Positions 1 to 5,682 of a stretch of DNA of 6,411 nucleotides are shown here, piece by piece (positions within the stretch are counted from its first letter, which is position 1; every line of letters begins with the position of its first letter). This stretch comes from ZCTH02-B3 sp036563895 (GTDB lineage: Bacteria > Bacillota > Bacilli > Paenibacillales > Paenibacillaceae), in the NCBI GenBank assembly GCA_036563895.1, contig DATCLN010000055.1:1-6411 (forward strand), read 5' to 3'. Position numbers and translations under genes: made by a program. The notes beneath the pieces were generated by a model. The model was not told the DNA's origin and ran no database searches. It worked only from the letters and a program-made list of their open reading frames with translations.

Positions 1-887
1 CCGGCCGCCCCGTCGGGCAGGAGTCGCTCCATCAGCGAACGGAAGCCCAGCTTGCGCAGCACGGGAGCCAGCTCCTCCGCCGCGTATCCGTTCCAGCGAA
101 GGTCGTCCCACGTATGGTCAAGCGGCACCTCGCGGAAAATCGTCGCCAGCTGCTTGCTGAGCAGGGCGTTTTCCCGGTTGGCCTCGATGTTTTCTTTCAG
201 CTTGCCCTTGAGCTCCGCGGTGCGCGCCAGCAGGTTTTCCACCGTGCCGTATTCCGCAAGGAGCTTCAGCGCCGTCTTCTCGCCGACGCCGGGCACGCCG
301 GGGATGTTGTCGCTGGCGTCCCCCATGAGCCCCTTGAGGTCGATGATCTGCGCCGGCGTCAGGCCGTACCGTTCCTTCACCGCTTCGGGCGTGAACCGTT
401 CCGTCTCGCTGACCCCCTTGCGGGTGAGCAGTACCGTCACCCGGTCCGACGCCAGCTGCAAGAGGTCCTTGTCGCCGGACACCACCACGGCTTCCTTGCC
501 TTCCGTCTCGGCCAGCCTCGACACGGTGCCGATGATGTCGTCCGCTTCGTAACCTTCCAGCTCGAACTGCGCGATGCCGAGGGCCTGCAGAAGCTCCTTC
601 AGCAGCGGAAACTGCTCCGTCAGCTCCGCCGGCGTCTTTTCGCGCCCGCCTTTGTATTCGGCGTAGGATTCATGCCGGAAGGTGTCCTTGCCCGCGTCGA
701 AGGCGACCAGGATGTGCGTCGGCTTTTCCTCTTCCAGCACGCGGAGCAGCATCGTCATGAATCCGTACACCGCGTTGGTGTGCTGCCCGGCGCTGTTGGT
801 CAGCGGCGGCATGGCGTAGAACGCCCGGTTGACGATGCTGTTGCCGTCGATGAGCATGATTTTTTCCCGGTTCCCGCTTTCGCTCAA
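1..887 (-). CDS. polA: DNA polymerase I, N-terminal 5'-3' exonuclease part (partial, runs off left edge)
   Basis: Family A DNA polymerase; it fills gaps and removes RNA primers in lagging-strand synthesis and repair. Only the first 295 codons are present, about a third of the usual length of roughly 880-930, covering the 5' nuclease (FEN-like) domain. The nuclease metal and DNA-contact residues are visible: LIDGNS with D14, VAFDAGKDTFRH with D64, YEADD (E114, D116, D117), SGDKDLL (D139, D141), and GDASDN (D190, D193), followed by the helix-hairpin-helix stretch IPGVPGVGEKTA around residues 195-206. The TTG at 887 is chosen as start because GGGAGG lies 9 bases upstream and it gives the short N-terminus expected before the first beta strand; the in-frame ATG at 857 would leave almost nothing before that strand. 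The 3'-5' exonuclease-like and polymerase domains are outside the window. It lies downstream of phoU but behind a terminator and its own putative promoter, so it is probably transcribed separately. Confidence 0.97.
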   Translation of the reverse strand, partial: MSESGNREKIMLIDGNSIVNRAFYAMPPLTNSAGQHTNAVYGFMTMLLRVLEEEKPTHILVAFDAGKDTFRHESYAEYKGGREKTPAELTEQFPLLKELLQALGIAQFELEGYEADDIIGTVSRLAETEGKEAVVVSGDKDLLQLASDRVTVLLTRKGVSETERFTPEAVKERYGLTPAQIIDLKGLMGDASDNIPGVPGVGEKTALKLLAEYGTVENLLARTAELKGKLKENIEANRENALLSKQLATIFREVPLDHTWDDLRWNGYAAEELAPVLRKLGFRSLMERLLPDGAA

Positions 888-896
888 AACCCCGAA

Positions 897-902
897 CCTC
901 CC
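897..902 (-). promoter_or_regulatory. polA ribosome binding site that selects the TTG start
   Basis: GGGAGG is followed by a 9-base spacer and then TTG at 887. No comparable Shine-Dalgarno match sits before the in-frame ATG at 857, which supports the TTG as the true start. Confidence 0.75.
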
Positions 903-922
903 TGCGGTGGTTGCATGATTTC

Positions 923-931
923 ATCATACCA
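923..931 (-). promoter_or_regulatory. Putative extended -10 promoter for polA
   Basis: TGGTATGAT matches the extended -10 form TGnTATAAT with one mismatch. A good -35 hexamer at 16-18 bases upstream is absent (the stretch there is G/C), which is tolerated by extended -10 promoters. The predicted start of transcription is near 916, giving a leader of about 30 bases that contains the polA ribosome binding site. The element sits in one of the few AT-rich patches of the region and between the operon terminator and polA, which is where a promoter is needed. Confidence 0.55.
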
Positions 932-1048
932 CAAAAGCGGACCGGCCCGCGGGACAATTCGGACGAAAGCGGGCAAAAACGGACACCTGCGCGGCAGGGC
1001 CGGATCAACCGAAAACAGTAGAAGCCGGACGCATGCCGTCGGGGGCGG

Positions 1049-1076
1049 AAAAAAGGAAACGGACCCAACCGGTCCG
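1049..1076 (-). terminator. Rho-independent terminator of the pst-phoU operon
   Basis: Read on the minus strand, the stem CGGACC, a 5-base loop GGTTG and the closing arm GGTCCG are followed by TTTCCTTTTTTCC. The stem begins 8 bases after the phoU stop codon. The stem is short (6 bp) but mostly G/C, and the T-run is interrupted only by CC, so it fits an intrinsic terminator that ends the operon and separates it from polA. Confidence 0.75.
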
Positions 1077-1083
1077 CAGACGC

Positions 1084-1743
1084 TTACGGGTTGAGCTCCG
1101 AACGGATGCCCGCCACGAGGTACACGACGCTTTCCCCGATGTTGGTGGCGTGGTCGGCGATCCGCTCGATGTAGCGGCCCACGAAGGCGAGCAGCATCGC
1201 CTGGCCCGTCAGCCCCGGGTCGGCGGCCGCCAGCGTGAACAGCTCCTGCAATATTTGCGAATAAAGCGCGTCGACCCGGTCGTCGTTCCGGGCCATTTTG
1301 TGGGCCAGATCCACGTTCTCCTCCGCGTACGCCCGGATCGACTCCCGCACCATCGTCCGCACGATGCGGGCCATTTCCGGCAGGTCGACCAGCGGCTTCA
1401 TCAGCGTCTGCCCCTGGAGACGCAGCACGGTCCTGGCGATGTCCACGGACAGATCGCCCATCCGCTCCAGGTCGGCCGCCATCCGGAAGGCGACGAGAAT
1501 GCGGCGCAAATCCTTGGCCACCGGCTGCTGCGTCACGATGAGATGAACGCCGGTGTCCCCGATCCGCTCCTCCATCCGGTTCAGTTCGGGATCCGCTTCG
1601 ATGATGCGCCGCGCGGCGTTCGCGTCCAGTTTTTCCAGCGCCTCCATGGCGCCGCCCAGCGCGTTTTCCACGTGCTCGGCCATCGCCACCAGCAGCCCGG
1701 TGAGCCGCTCCAGGCCTTCGTCCAGCTCCCTGCGTCTGACCAT
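1084..1743 (-). CDS. phoU: Phosphate transport/signalling regulator PhoU
   Basis: PhoU is a cytoplasmic, all-helical protein made of two similar three-helix bundles. It modulates the Pst transporter and, in many bacteria, passes its state to the PhoR-type sensor kinase. The product is 219 residues, normal for the family. The two metal-cluster motifs of form E/DxxxD are visible in the two halves: DLERMGDLSVD (E93, D97, D101) and YIERIADHATNIGE (E193, D197, N201, E204), exactly 100 residues apart, reflecting the internal repeat. The start MVRRRELDEGL at 1743 is preferred because AAAGG lies 9 bases upstream; the in-frame ATG at 1752 directly abuts that same purine run and so has no usable spacing. 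It is the last gene of the operon, 32 bases after pstB, and is followed at once by an intrinsic terminator. Complete, with no missing motif. Confidence 0.97.
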   Translation of the reverse strand: MVRRRELDEGLERLTGLLVAMAEHVENALGGAMEALEKLDANAARRIIEADPELNRMEERIGDTGVHLIVTQQPVAKDLRRILVAFRMAADLERMGDLSVDIARTVLRLQGQTLMKPLVDLPEMARIVRTMVRESIRAYAEENVDLAHKMARNDDRVDALYSQILQELFTLAAADPGLTGQAMLLAFVGRYIERIADHATNIGESVVYLVAGIRSELNP

Positions 1744-1775
1744 ATTCCCCATCCTTTCCGGCGCCGGCCCTTCCG

Positions 1776-2552
1776 TCAGCCGAAACGCCCGCTGATATAG
1801 TCTTCCGTGCGCGGATCCCGGGGATTGGAAAACAGCCGCGTCGTCTCCGCGCATTCGATCAGTTCCCCGTTCAGGAAAAACGCCGTCCGCTCCGACACCC
1901 GCGCCGCCTGGTGCATGTTGTGCGTCACCATCACGATGGTGTAACGGTTTTTCAGCTCCCGGACCAGTTCCTCGATCTTCAGGGTGGAGATCGGGTCCAG
2001 CGCGGACGTCGCCTCGTCCATGAGCAGGATTTCCGGCTCCACCGCCAGCGCCCGGGCGATGCACAGCCGCTGCTGCTGGCCGCCGGACAGGCTCAGGGCC
2101 GAGCGCTTCAGGTGATCCTTTACCTCGTCCCACAGCGCCGACGCCCGCAGGCTCCGCTCGACGATCTCGTCCAGCCTGCGGCGGTCCCGCACGCCGTGCA
2201 GCCGCGGGCCGTAGGCGACGTTGTCGTAGATCGACTTCGGGAACGGGTTGGGCTGCTGGAAGACCATACCCACCCGTTTGCGCAACGTTTCCACGTCGAC
2301 CTCGCGGGAATGGATGTCGCGGCCGGCGATCCGCACCGTTCCCACGACGCGGGCGCCCGGAATCAGGTCGTTCATCCGGTTGAGGGTGCGCAGCAACGTC
2401 GATTTCCCGCAGCCCGAAGGGCCGATGAACGCCGTCACCGCCTTTTCCGGTATGTCCAGGGTGATTCCCCTGAGCGCGTGAAACTCGCCGTAAAACACGT
2501 GCAGATCGCGGATCTCGATGATGGTGGTGGTTGCGGTGTTCCCGTTTGCCAT
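1776..2552 (-). CDS. pstB: Phosphate ABC transporter ATP-binding protein PstB
   Basis: This is the ATPase subunit of the PstSCAB phosphate importer. It works as a homodimer on the cytoplasmic face of PstC-PstA and hydrolyses ATP to drive inward phosphate transport. The product is 258 residues, typical of the family. All nucleotide-binding motifs are intact: Walker A GPSGCGKST (44-52), Q-loop VFQQPNPFP (Q99/Q100), ABC signature LSGGQQQR (155-162), Walker B ILLMDE (175-180, catalytic E180), D-loop SALD (183-186) and switch histidine H211 in VTHNM. FQQPNPFP followed by SIYDNVAYGPRLHG is characteristic of PstB rather than of other ABC ATPases. The ATG at 2552 is chosen because AAAGGAG lies 7 bases upstream; an earlier in-frame start near 2579 would overlap pstA and lacks this support. 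The gene begins 13 bases after the pstA stop and its ribosome binding site touches that stop codon, suggesting coupled translation. Confidence 0.98.
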   Translation of the reverse strand: MANGNTATTTIIEIRDLHVFYGEFHALRGITLDIPEKAVTAFIGPSGCGKSTLLRTLNRMNDLIPGARVVGTVRIAGRDIHSREVDVETLRKRVGMVFQQPNPFPKSIYDNVAYGPRLHGVRDRRRLDEIVERSLRASALWDEVKDHLKRSALSLSGGQQQRLCIARALAVEPEILLMDEATSALDPISTLKIEELVRELKNRYTIVMVTHNMHQAARVSERTAFFLNGELIECAETTRLFSNPRDPRTEDYISGRFG

Positions 2553-2565
2553 GCCTTTTCTCCTT

Positions 2566-3513
2566 TCAAATCCGCCCACGGAACTTGTTGCGAAGCGCCA
2601 CGGCCGCGAAATTCATGAGCAAAAGCAGGATCAGAAGCAGCATGATGCCCGCCGCGGCGAGCTCGTGAAACTCCGGCTGGGCCCGGGCGATCCAGTTGTA
2701 GATCTGGATCGGCATCACCGTAAACGGGTCCGTCAGTTTCCCGGGCAGGAACGTCACATAGGTGAGCGCCCCGATCATGATCAGCGGCGCGGTCTCCCCG
2801 ACGGCGCGGGACATGGCCAGGATGACGCCGGTCAGGATGCCGGGAAAAGCCGACGGCAGCACCGCCCGCGACACCGTCTGCCACTTGGTGGCTCCCAGCG
2901 CGTAAGAAGCGTCCCGCCGGGACCGGGGCACGGCGCGGATCGCCTCCTGCGCCGCCACAATGATGACCGGCAGCACCAGCAGCGTCATCGTCAGCGCGCC
3001 GGCGATCAGGCTGCGGCCAAGGGCAAACCACCGCACAAACACCGCCAGTCCGAGGATGCCGTAGACGATGGAAGGCACGCCCGCCAGGGTGCGGATGTTA
3101 AGCTGGACGAGACGCGACAGGCGGCCGCGGCCCGCGTATTCTTCCAGGTAAACGGCGGCTCCCACGCCGAGAATGAAGGCCAGAGGCGCCACCAGCAGCA
3201 TCATGTACACCGTGCCGACCACGGCGGACCGCATGCCCGCCTGGGACGCCCGGCGCGACGGATGGTTCGTGACCAGCTCCGGTGTGAACCGGGCCCAACC
3301 GTCCATGACGATGTCGACGATGAGCGCCGCCAGCACCAGCACGCCGGCCATGGTGGAAGCCAGAAACACGAGATGCAGCGCCCAGTCGATCCGCCTTCGC
3401 CGCAACACCCGCCGGTGCTCGCCGTCCCGGAGCGTCTCCGGCACGCCGCCGGCGCCGGCGAGACCGGAGCTTTTTCCGTACACCGCCGGCGACTCCGAAA
3501 GCCTTTGCTCCAT
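2566..3513 (-). CDS. pstA: Phosphate ABC transporter permease PstA
   Basis: PstA is one of the two membrane subunits forming the phosphate channel with PstC. The product is 315 residues with six likely membrane helices, roughly at 44-69, 96-124, 141-165, 168-190, 222-254 and 285-307. The cytoplasmic coupling loop (EAA-type), which docks on PstB, is seen as EAIRAVPRSRRDASYALGAT (190-209) with the conserved alanine/glycine pattern and the following helix; SRAVGETAPL (235-244) is a PstA/PstC hallmark. The ATG at 3513 sits 7 bases after GGGAGGAG. One base separates it from the pstC stop, so the ribosome binding site lies inside the pstC 3' end. The polar, Arg-rich N-terminal tail of about 42 residues before the first helix is somewhat longer than in compact PstA proteins of about 295 residues. 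No better internal start is visible, so I keep the full form. Confidence 0.96.
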   Translation of the reverse strand: MEQRLSESPAVYGKSSGLAGAGGVPETLRDGEHRRVLRRRRIDWALHLVFLASTMAGVLVLAALIVDIVMDGWARFTPELVTNHPSRRASQAGMRSAVVGTVYMMLLVAPLAFILGVGAAVYLEEYAGRGRLSRLVQLNIRTLAGVPSIVYGILGLAVFVRWFALGRSLIAGALTMTLLVLPVIIVAAQEAIRAVPRSRRDASYALGATKWQTVSRAVLPSAFPGILTGVILAMSRAVGETAPLIMIGALTYVTFLPGKLTDPFTVMPIQIYNWIARAQPEFHELAAAGIMLLLILLLLMNFAAVALRNKFRGRI

Positions 3514-3514
3514 G

Positions 3515-4417
3515 TCAATACTCCTCCCGGAACCGTTTCGCCAGATATTGCGCCAAAATGTTCATGAGGAAGGTGATGGCGAACAGCGCCGTTCCCACCG
3601 CGAAAATGGAGCCGTATTCGACGGACCCGTGCGGCGTGTCCCCCAGGCTGACCTGCACGATGTAGGCGGTCATCGTCTGGACGCTTTCCAGGGGATTGGC
3701 CGTCAGCTTCGGCGTGGCTCCGGCGGCGATGGTCACGATCATCGTCTCGCCGATGGCCCGGGAAAAGGCGAGCACAAATGAAGCGACGATGCCGGAAAGC
3801 GCGGCGGGCACGACCACCTTCAGCGCCGCCTCGAACCGCGTCGCACCAAGGGCATAGGCACCGTCGCGCAAAGAACTCGGCACCGCCGCCATGGCGTCCT
3901 CGCTCAGCGAACAGACCATGGGAAGGATCATGATGCCGACCACGATGCCCGCGCTGAGCGCGTTGAAGATGCCCGTTTCGGGAAAAACGGCGCGGATGAT
4001 GGGCGTCACGAAGGTCAGGGCAAAATACCCGTACACGATGGTGGGAACGCCGGACAGCACCTCCAGCACCGGCTTCAGCACGGCACGCAGGCGGCGCGGC
4101 GCGTATTCGCTGAGGTAAATGGCCGCTCCCAGCCCGAGCGGGATGGCCACCAGACAGGCGATCACCGTAATGAGCAGGGTGCCGCACAGCAGCGGCCAGA
4201 TGCCGAAGCTGCGAGGCTCAAACAGGGGGGCCCACCGGGTGGACGCGAAAAACTCGCCGAGCGGCACCATCCGGAAAAAATTCGCTGTTTCCGTGACGAG
4301 AATGAGCACGATCCCCAGCGTCGTCAAAACGGAAACGCCCGCGCAGGCCCAAAGGATCGCGGGAACGATCCTTTCGGCCCGGCGGCGACGTTCATTGCGG
4401 AAATCGATCGATGGCAA
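3515..4417 (-). CDS. pstC: Phosphate ABC transporter permease PstC
   Basis: PstC is the partner of PstA in the phosphate-translocating membrane channel. From the TTG at 4417 the product is 300 residues with six likely membrane helices, about 18-42, 72-103, 115-136, 152-172, 207-233 and 266-291. Family hallmarks are the periplasm-side loop after helix 1, AAIYLSEYAP (98-107), LSGVPTIVYGYFAL (121-134), the EAA coupling loop SEDAMAAVPSSLRDGAYALG (172-191) and SRAIGETM (219-226). The frame stays open upstream to 4585, but a start there would overlap pstS and add a Pro/Arg-rich tail encoded by the hairpin spacer. AAGGAG at 4427-4432 with a 9-base spacer points to the TTG, and the resulting N-terminus (a short charged segment, then helix 1) is normal for PstC. 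It ends one base before the pstA ATG. Confidence 0.95.
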   Translation of the reverse strand: MPSIDFRNERRRRAERIVPAILWACAGVSVLTTLGIVLILVTETANFFRMVPLGEFFASTRWAPLFEPRSFGIWPLLCGTLLITVIACLVAIPLGLGAAIYLSEYAPRRLRAVLKPVLEVLSGVPTIVYGYFALTFVTPIIRAVFPETGIFNALSAGIVVGIMILPMVCSLSEDAMAAVPSSLRDGAYALGATRFEAALKVVVPAALSGIVASFVLAFSRAIGETMIVTIAAGATPKLTANPLESVQTMTAYIVQVSLGDTPHGSVEYGSIFAVGTALFAITFLMNILAQYLAKRFREEY

Positions 4418-4426
4418 AGGTCGACG

Positions 4427-4432
4427 CTCCTT
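4427..4432 (-). promoter_or_regulatory. pstC ribosome binding site that selects a TTG start
   Basis: AAGGAG, then 9 bases, then TTG at 4417-4415. An ATG a little further down (within CGCAATGAA) is out of frame, and earlier in-frame starts fall in the structured spacer or inside pstS. This makes the TTG the best-supported start. Confidence 0.7.
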
Positions 4433-4460
4433 CCCGGCATTTCGGTTGTTCTTGCTCTGT

Positions 4461-4519
4461 GTCCGCAAAGGCGGACGCCCCGGCGACGGCCGGCCGTCCG
4501 GCCGTTCCCCGCGCCGGGG
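4461..4519 (-). other. Cluster of three RNA hairpins in the pstS-pstC spacer
   Basis: The 133-base spacer between the pstS stop and the pstC start holds three perfect inverted repeats in the transcript. In order they are: arms at 4515-4519/4507-4511 (5 bp, 3-base loop), arms at 4498-4505/4486-4493 (ACGGCCGG and CCGGCCGT, 8 bp, 4-base loop), and arms at 4471-4476/4461-4466 (GTCCGC and GCGGAC, 6 bp, loop CTTT). None is followed by a T-run, so they do not look like a full intrinsic terminator. Known pst operons, including that of Bacillus subtilis, carry a structured pstS-pstC junction at which processed, stable pstS mRNA ends. I infer the same role here: protecting the pstS 3' end and lowering expression of the membrane genes relative to the binding protein. 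Confidence 0.65.
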
Positions 4520-4550
4520 TTGCTTTGTGCAGCGGCGGCTTGCTTGCGGG

Positions 4551-5564
4551 TCACAGCTTGCCTTGTTCCGCGGCGTATTCTTCATCCGGCAGCGGAATGT
4601 ACCCGACTTCCGCGGCCAGCTCCTTGACGTTGTCTATATAGAACCGCACGAAATCCTTCACTTCCGGCCGTTCGTAGGCGGCCTTGCTCACGTAGATGAA
4701 CACCGGCCGGGACAGGGGAGAATACTGACCGTTCTTGATCGTGTCGAAGGACGGGGCGACCGGACCCGCGCCGGCGTCGATGGGCACCACCTTCAGCCGA
4801 TCCTTGTTTTCCTCGTAGTACGCGTATCCGAAAAATCCGATCGCATTTCTGTCGCCCGCGACGCCCGTCACCAGCGTGTTGTCGTCCTCGCTGAACGTGG
4901 CGTCCTGGCGCACGCCTTTTTTCCCGAGGATTTCTTCGTTGAAGTAATCGAACGTGCCGGAATCCGCCCCCGGCGAATATACTTTGATCGGTTCGGCGGG
5001 GAACGAGCCGCGCACTTCGTTCCAGGTCTTCGCCGGGTTTTCCGCGTTGAAGATGCGGGCCAGTTCTTCCACCGTAAGATGGTCAACGAAATCGTTGTCC
5101 CGGTTCACCACCACCGACAACCCGTCAAAGGCGATTTTCAGGTCGAAAAATTCGATCCCTTTCTCCTGGCAGGCGGCTTTTTCTTCGTCCTTGATGGGGC
5201 GGGACGCGTTGGAAATGTCCGTCTCGCCGTTGCAGAACCGTTTGAACCCGCCGCCGGTGCCGGAGACGCCGACGGTCACCCTGACCCCGGGCTGCTCCTT
5301 GCCGTACTCTTCCGCCACCGCCTCCGTGATCGGATAGACGGTGGAAGAGCCGTCGATCTCGATGTTGCCGGACAGTGCGGACGAGCTTGCCGGCGGCATG
5401 GAAGCCGATGCGGTCCCTCCGTCTGACGGCGACGGGCTTGCAGGCGCAGCGCCGCCTCCTCCGCCGTTTCCGCCGCTGCTGCCGCAGGCCGCCGCAAACA
5501 CGAGCAGCGCCGCGGCCAGCGCCGCCAATCCTCCGCGGCCAAACCGCGCAATCCGTTTCTCCAC
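4551..5564 (-). CDS. pstS: Phosphate-binding lipoprotein PstS
   Basis: PstS is the extracytoplasmic receptor that binds inorganic phosphate and delivers it to PstC-PstA. The product is 337 residues. Residues 1-26 form a lipoprotein signal (MEKRIARFGR, a hydrophobic Ala/Leu core, then FAAA) with lipidated C27. A low-complexity Gly/Ala/Ser/Pro linker of about 38 residues follows, holding the binding domain off the membrane. Binding-loop motifs are DGSSTVYP (71-78), GVSGTGGGF (99-107), DISNASRPIK (117-126) and GADSGTFDYF (199-208). The DSGTFDYF form places it with the SphX-like branch of PstS proteins rather than the E. coli type. Cysteines 111 and 132 could pair. The GTG at 5564 is chosen because GGGAGGG lies 7 bases upstream and the signal peptide begins there. 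It is the first gene of the operon and lies directly behind a PHO-box promoter. Confidence 0.97.
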   Translation of the reverse strand: MEKRIARFGRGGLAALAAALLVFAAACGSSGGNGGGGGAAPASPSPSDGGTASASMPPASSSALSGNIEIDGSSTVYPITEAVAEEYGKEQPGVRVTVGVSGTGGGFKRFCNGETDISNASRPIKDEEKAACQEKGIEFFDLKIAFDGLSVVVNRDNDFVDHLTVEELARIFNAENPAKTWNEVRGSFPAEPIKVYSPGADSGTFDYFNEEILGKKGVRQDATFSEDDNTLVTGVAGDRNAIGFFGYAYYEENKDRLKVVPIDAGAGPVAPSFDTIKNGQYSPLSRPVFIYVSKAAYERPEVKDFVRFYIDNVKELAAEVGYIPLPDEEYAAEQGKL

Positions 5565-5571
5565 TCCGAGA

Positions 5572-5578
5572 CCCTCCC
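5572..5578 (-). promoter_or_regulatory. pstS ribosome binding site that selects a GTG start
   Basis: GGGAGGG is followed by a 7-base spacer and GTG at 5564. The reading frame is open further upstream, but those codons overlap the promoter and the regulator gene, and no signal peptide starts there. Confidence 0.8.
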
Positions 5579-5603
5579 GATTTTTTGATAGTCTTGCAGT
5601 TTG

Positions 5604-5609
5604 ATCGTA
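5604..5609 (-). promoter_or_regulatory. Putative -10 box of the pst operon promoter
   Basis: TACGAT matches TATAAT at 4 of 6 positions. It lies 9 bases downstream of the last PHO hexamer. No acceptable -35 hexamer is present 16-18 bases upstream, which is what an activator-dependent (PhoP-dependent) promoter would show. Transcription would start near 5597, giving a leader of about 33 bases. Confidence 0.55.
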
Positions 5610-5618
5610 GCAGCGCTG

Positions 5619-5657
5619 TGTAAAACGGCTTCGCAAGTTTTGTAAAACGAATGTTAA
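5619..5657 (-). promoter_or_regulatory. PHO box: PhoP-binding direct repeats upstream of pstS
   Basis: Read on the minus strand: TTAACA (5652-5657), TTTACA (5641-5646), a degenerate TTGCGA at about 5631-5636, and TTTACA (5619-5624). The three good copies start 11 and 22 bases apart, so all four positions fall on an 11-bp period, one helical turn. This is the arrangement known for PhoP of the PhoPR phosphate-starvation system in Bacillus subtilis, where hexamers near TTAACA/TTTACA recur with 4-6 base gaps. The array ends just upstream of the -10 box, suited to activation. It predicts induction of the whole operon when phosphate is low. Confidence 0.85.
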
Positions 5658-5682
5658 ATTTTCACGCTTCCTGCAAGCCGGG

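Noticed and set aside
114..1094. 326-codon plus-strand open frame opposite polA
   Set aside because: It is a shadow of polA that runs through the intergenic terminator and promoter. It has no family motif and no sensible ribosome binding site.
1758..1767. Palindrome CCGGCGCCGG between pstB and phoU
   Set aside because: Short GC-only palindromes of this type recur in the window (for example within pstA) and are expected at this base composition.
2518..3567. 349-codon plus-strand open frame opposite pstA
   Set aside because: His/Gln/Arg-rich shadow of a membrane protein gene, spanning two gene junctions, with no recognisable domain.
4418..4585. Longer pstC start at 4585 giving a 356-residue protein
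   Set aside because: It would overlap the pstS end and translate the hairpin spacer into a Pro/Arg-rich tail. The TTG at 4417 has a good ribosome binding site and gives a normal PstC N-terminus.
4119..5426. 435-codon open frame on the plus strand antisense to pstS and pstC
   Set aside because: It lies wholly opposite two clearly recognised genes and its translation is Arg/His/Val-rich shadow sequence with no domain. High GC leaves few stop codons.
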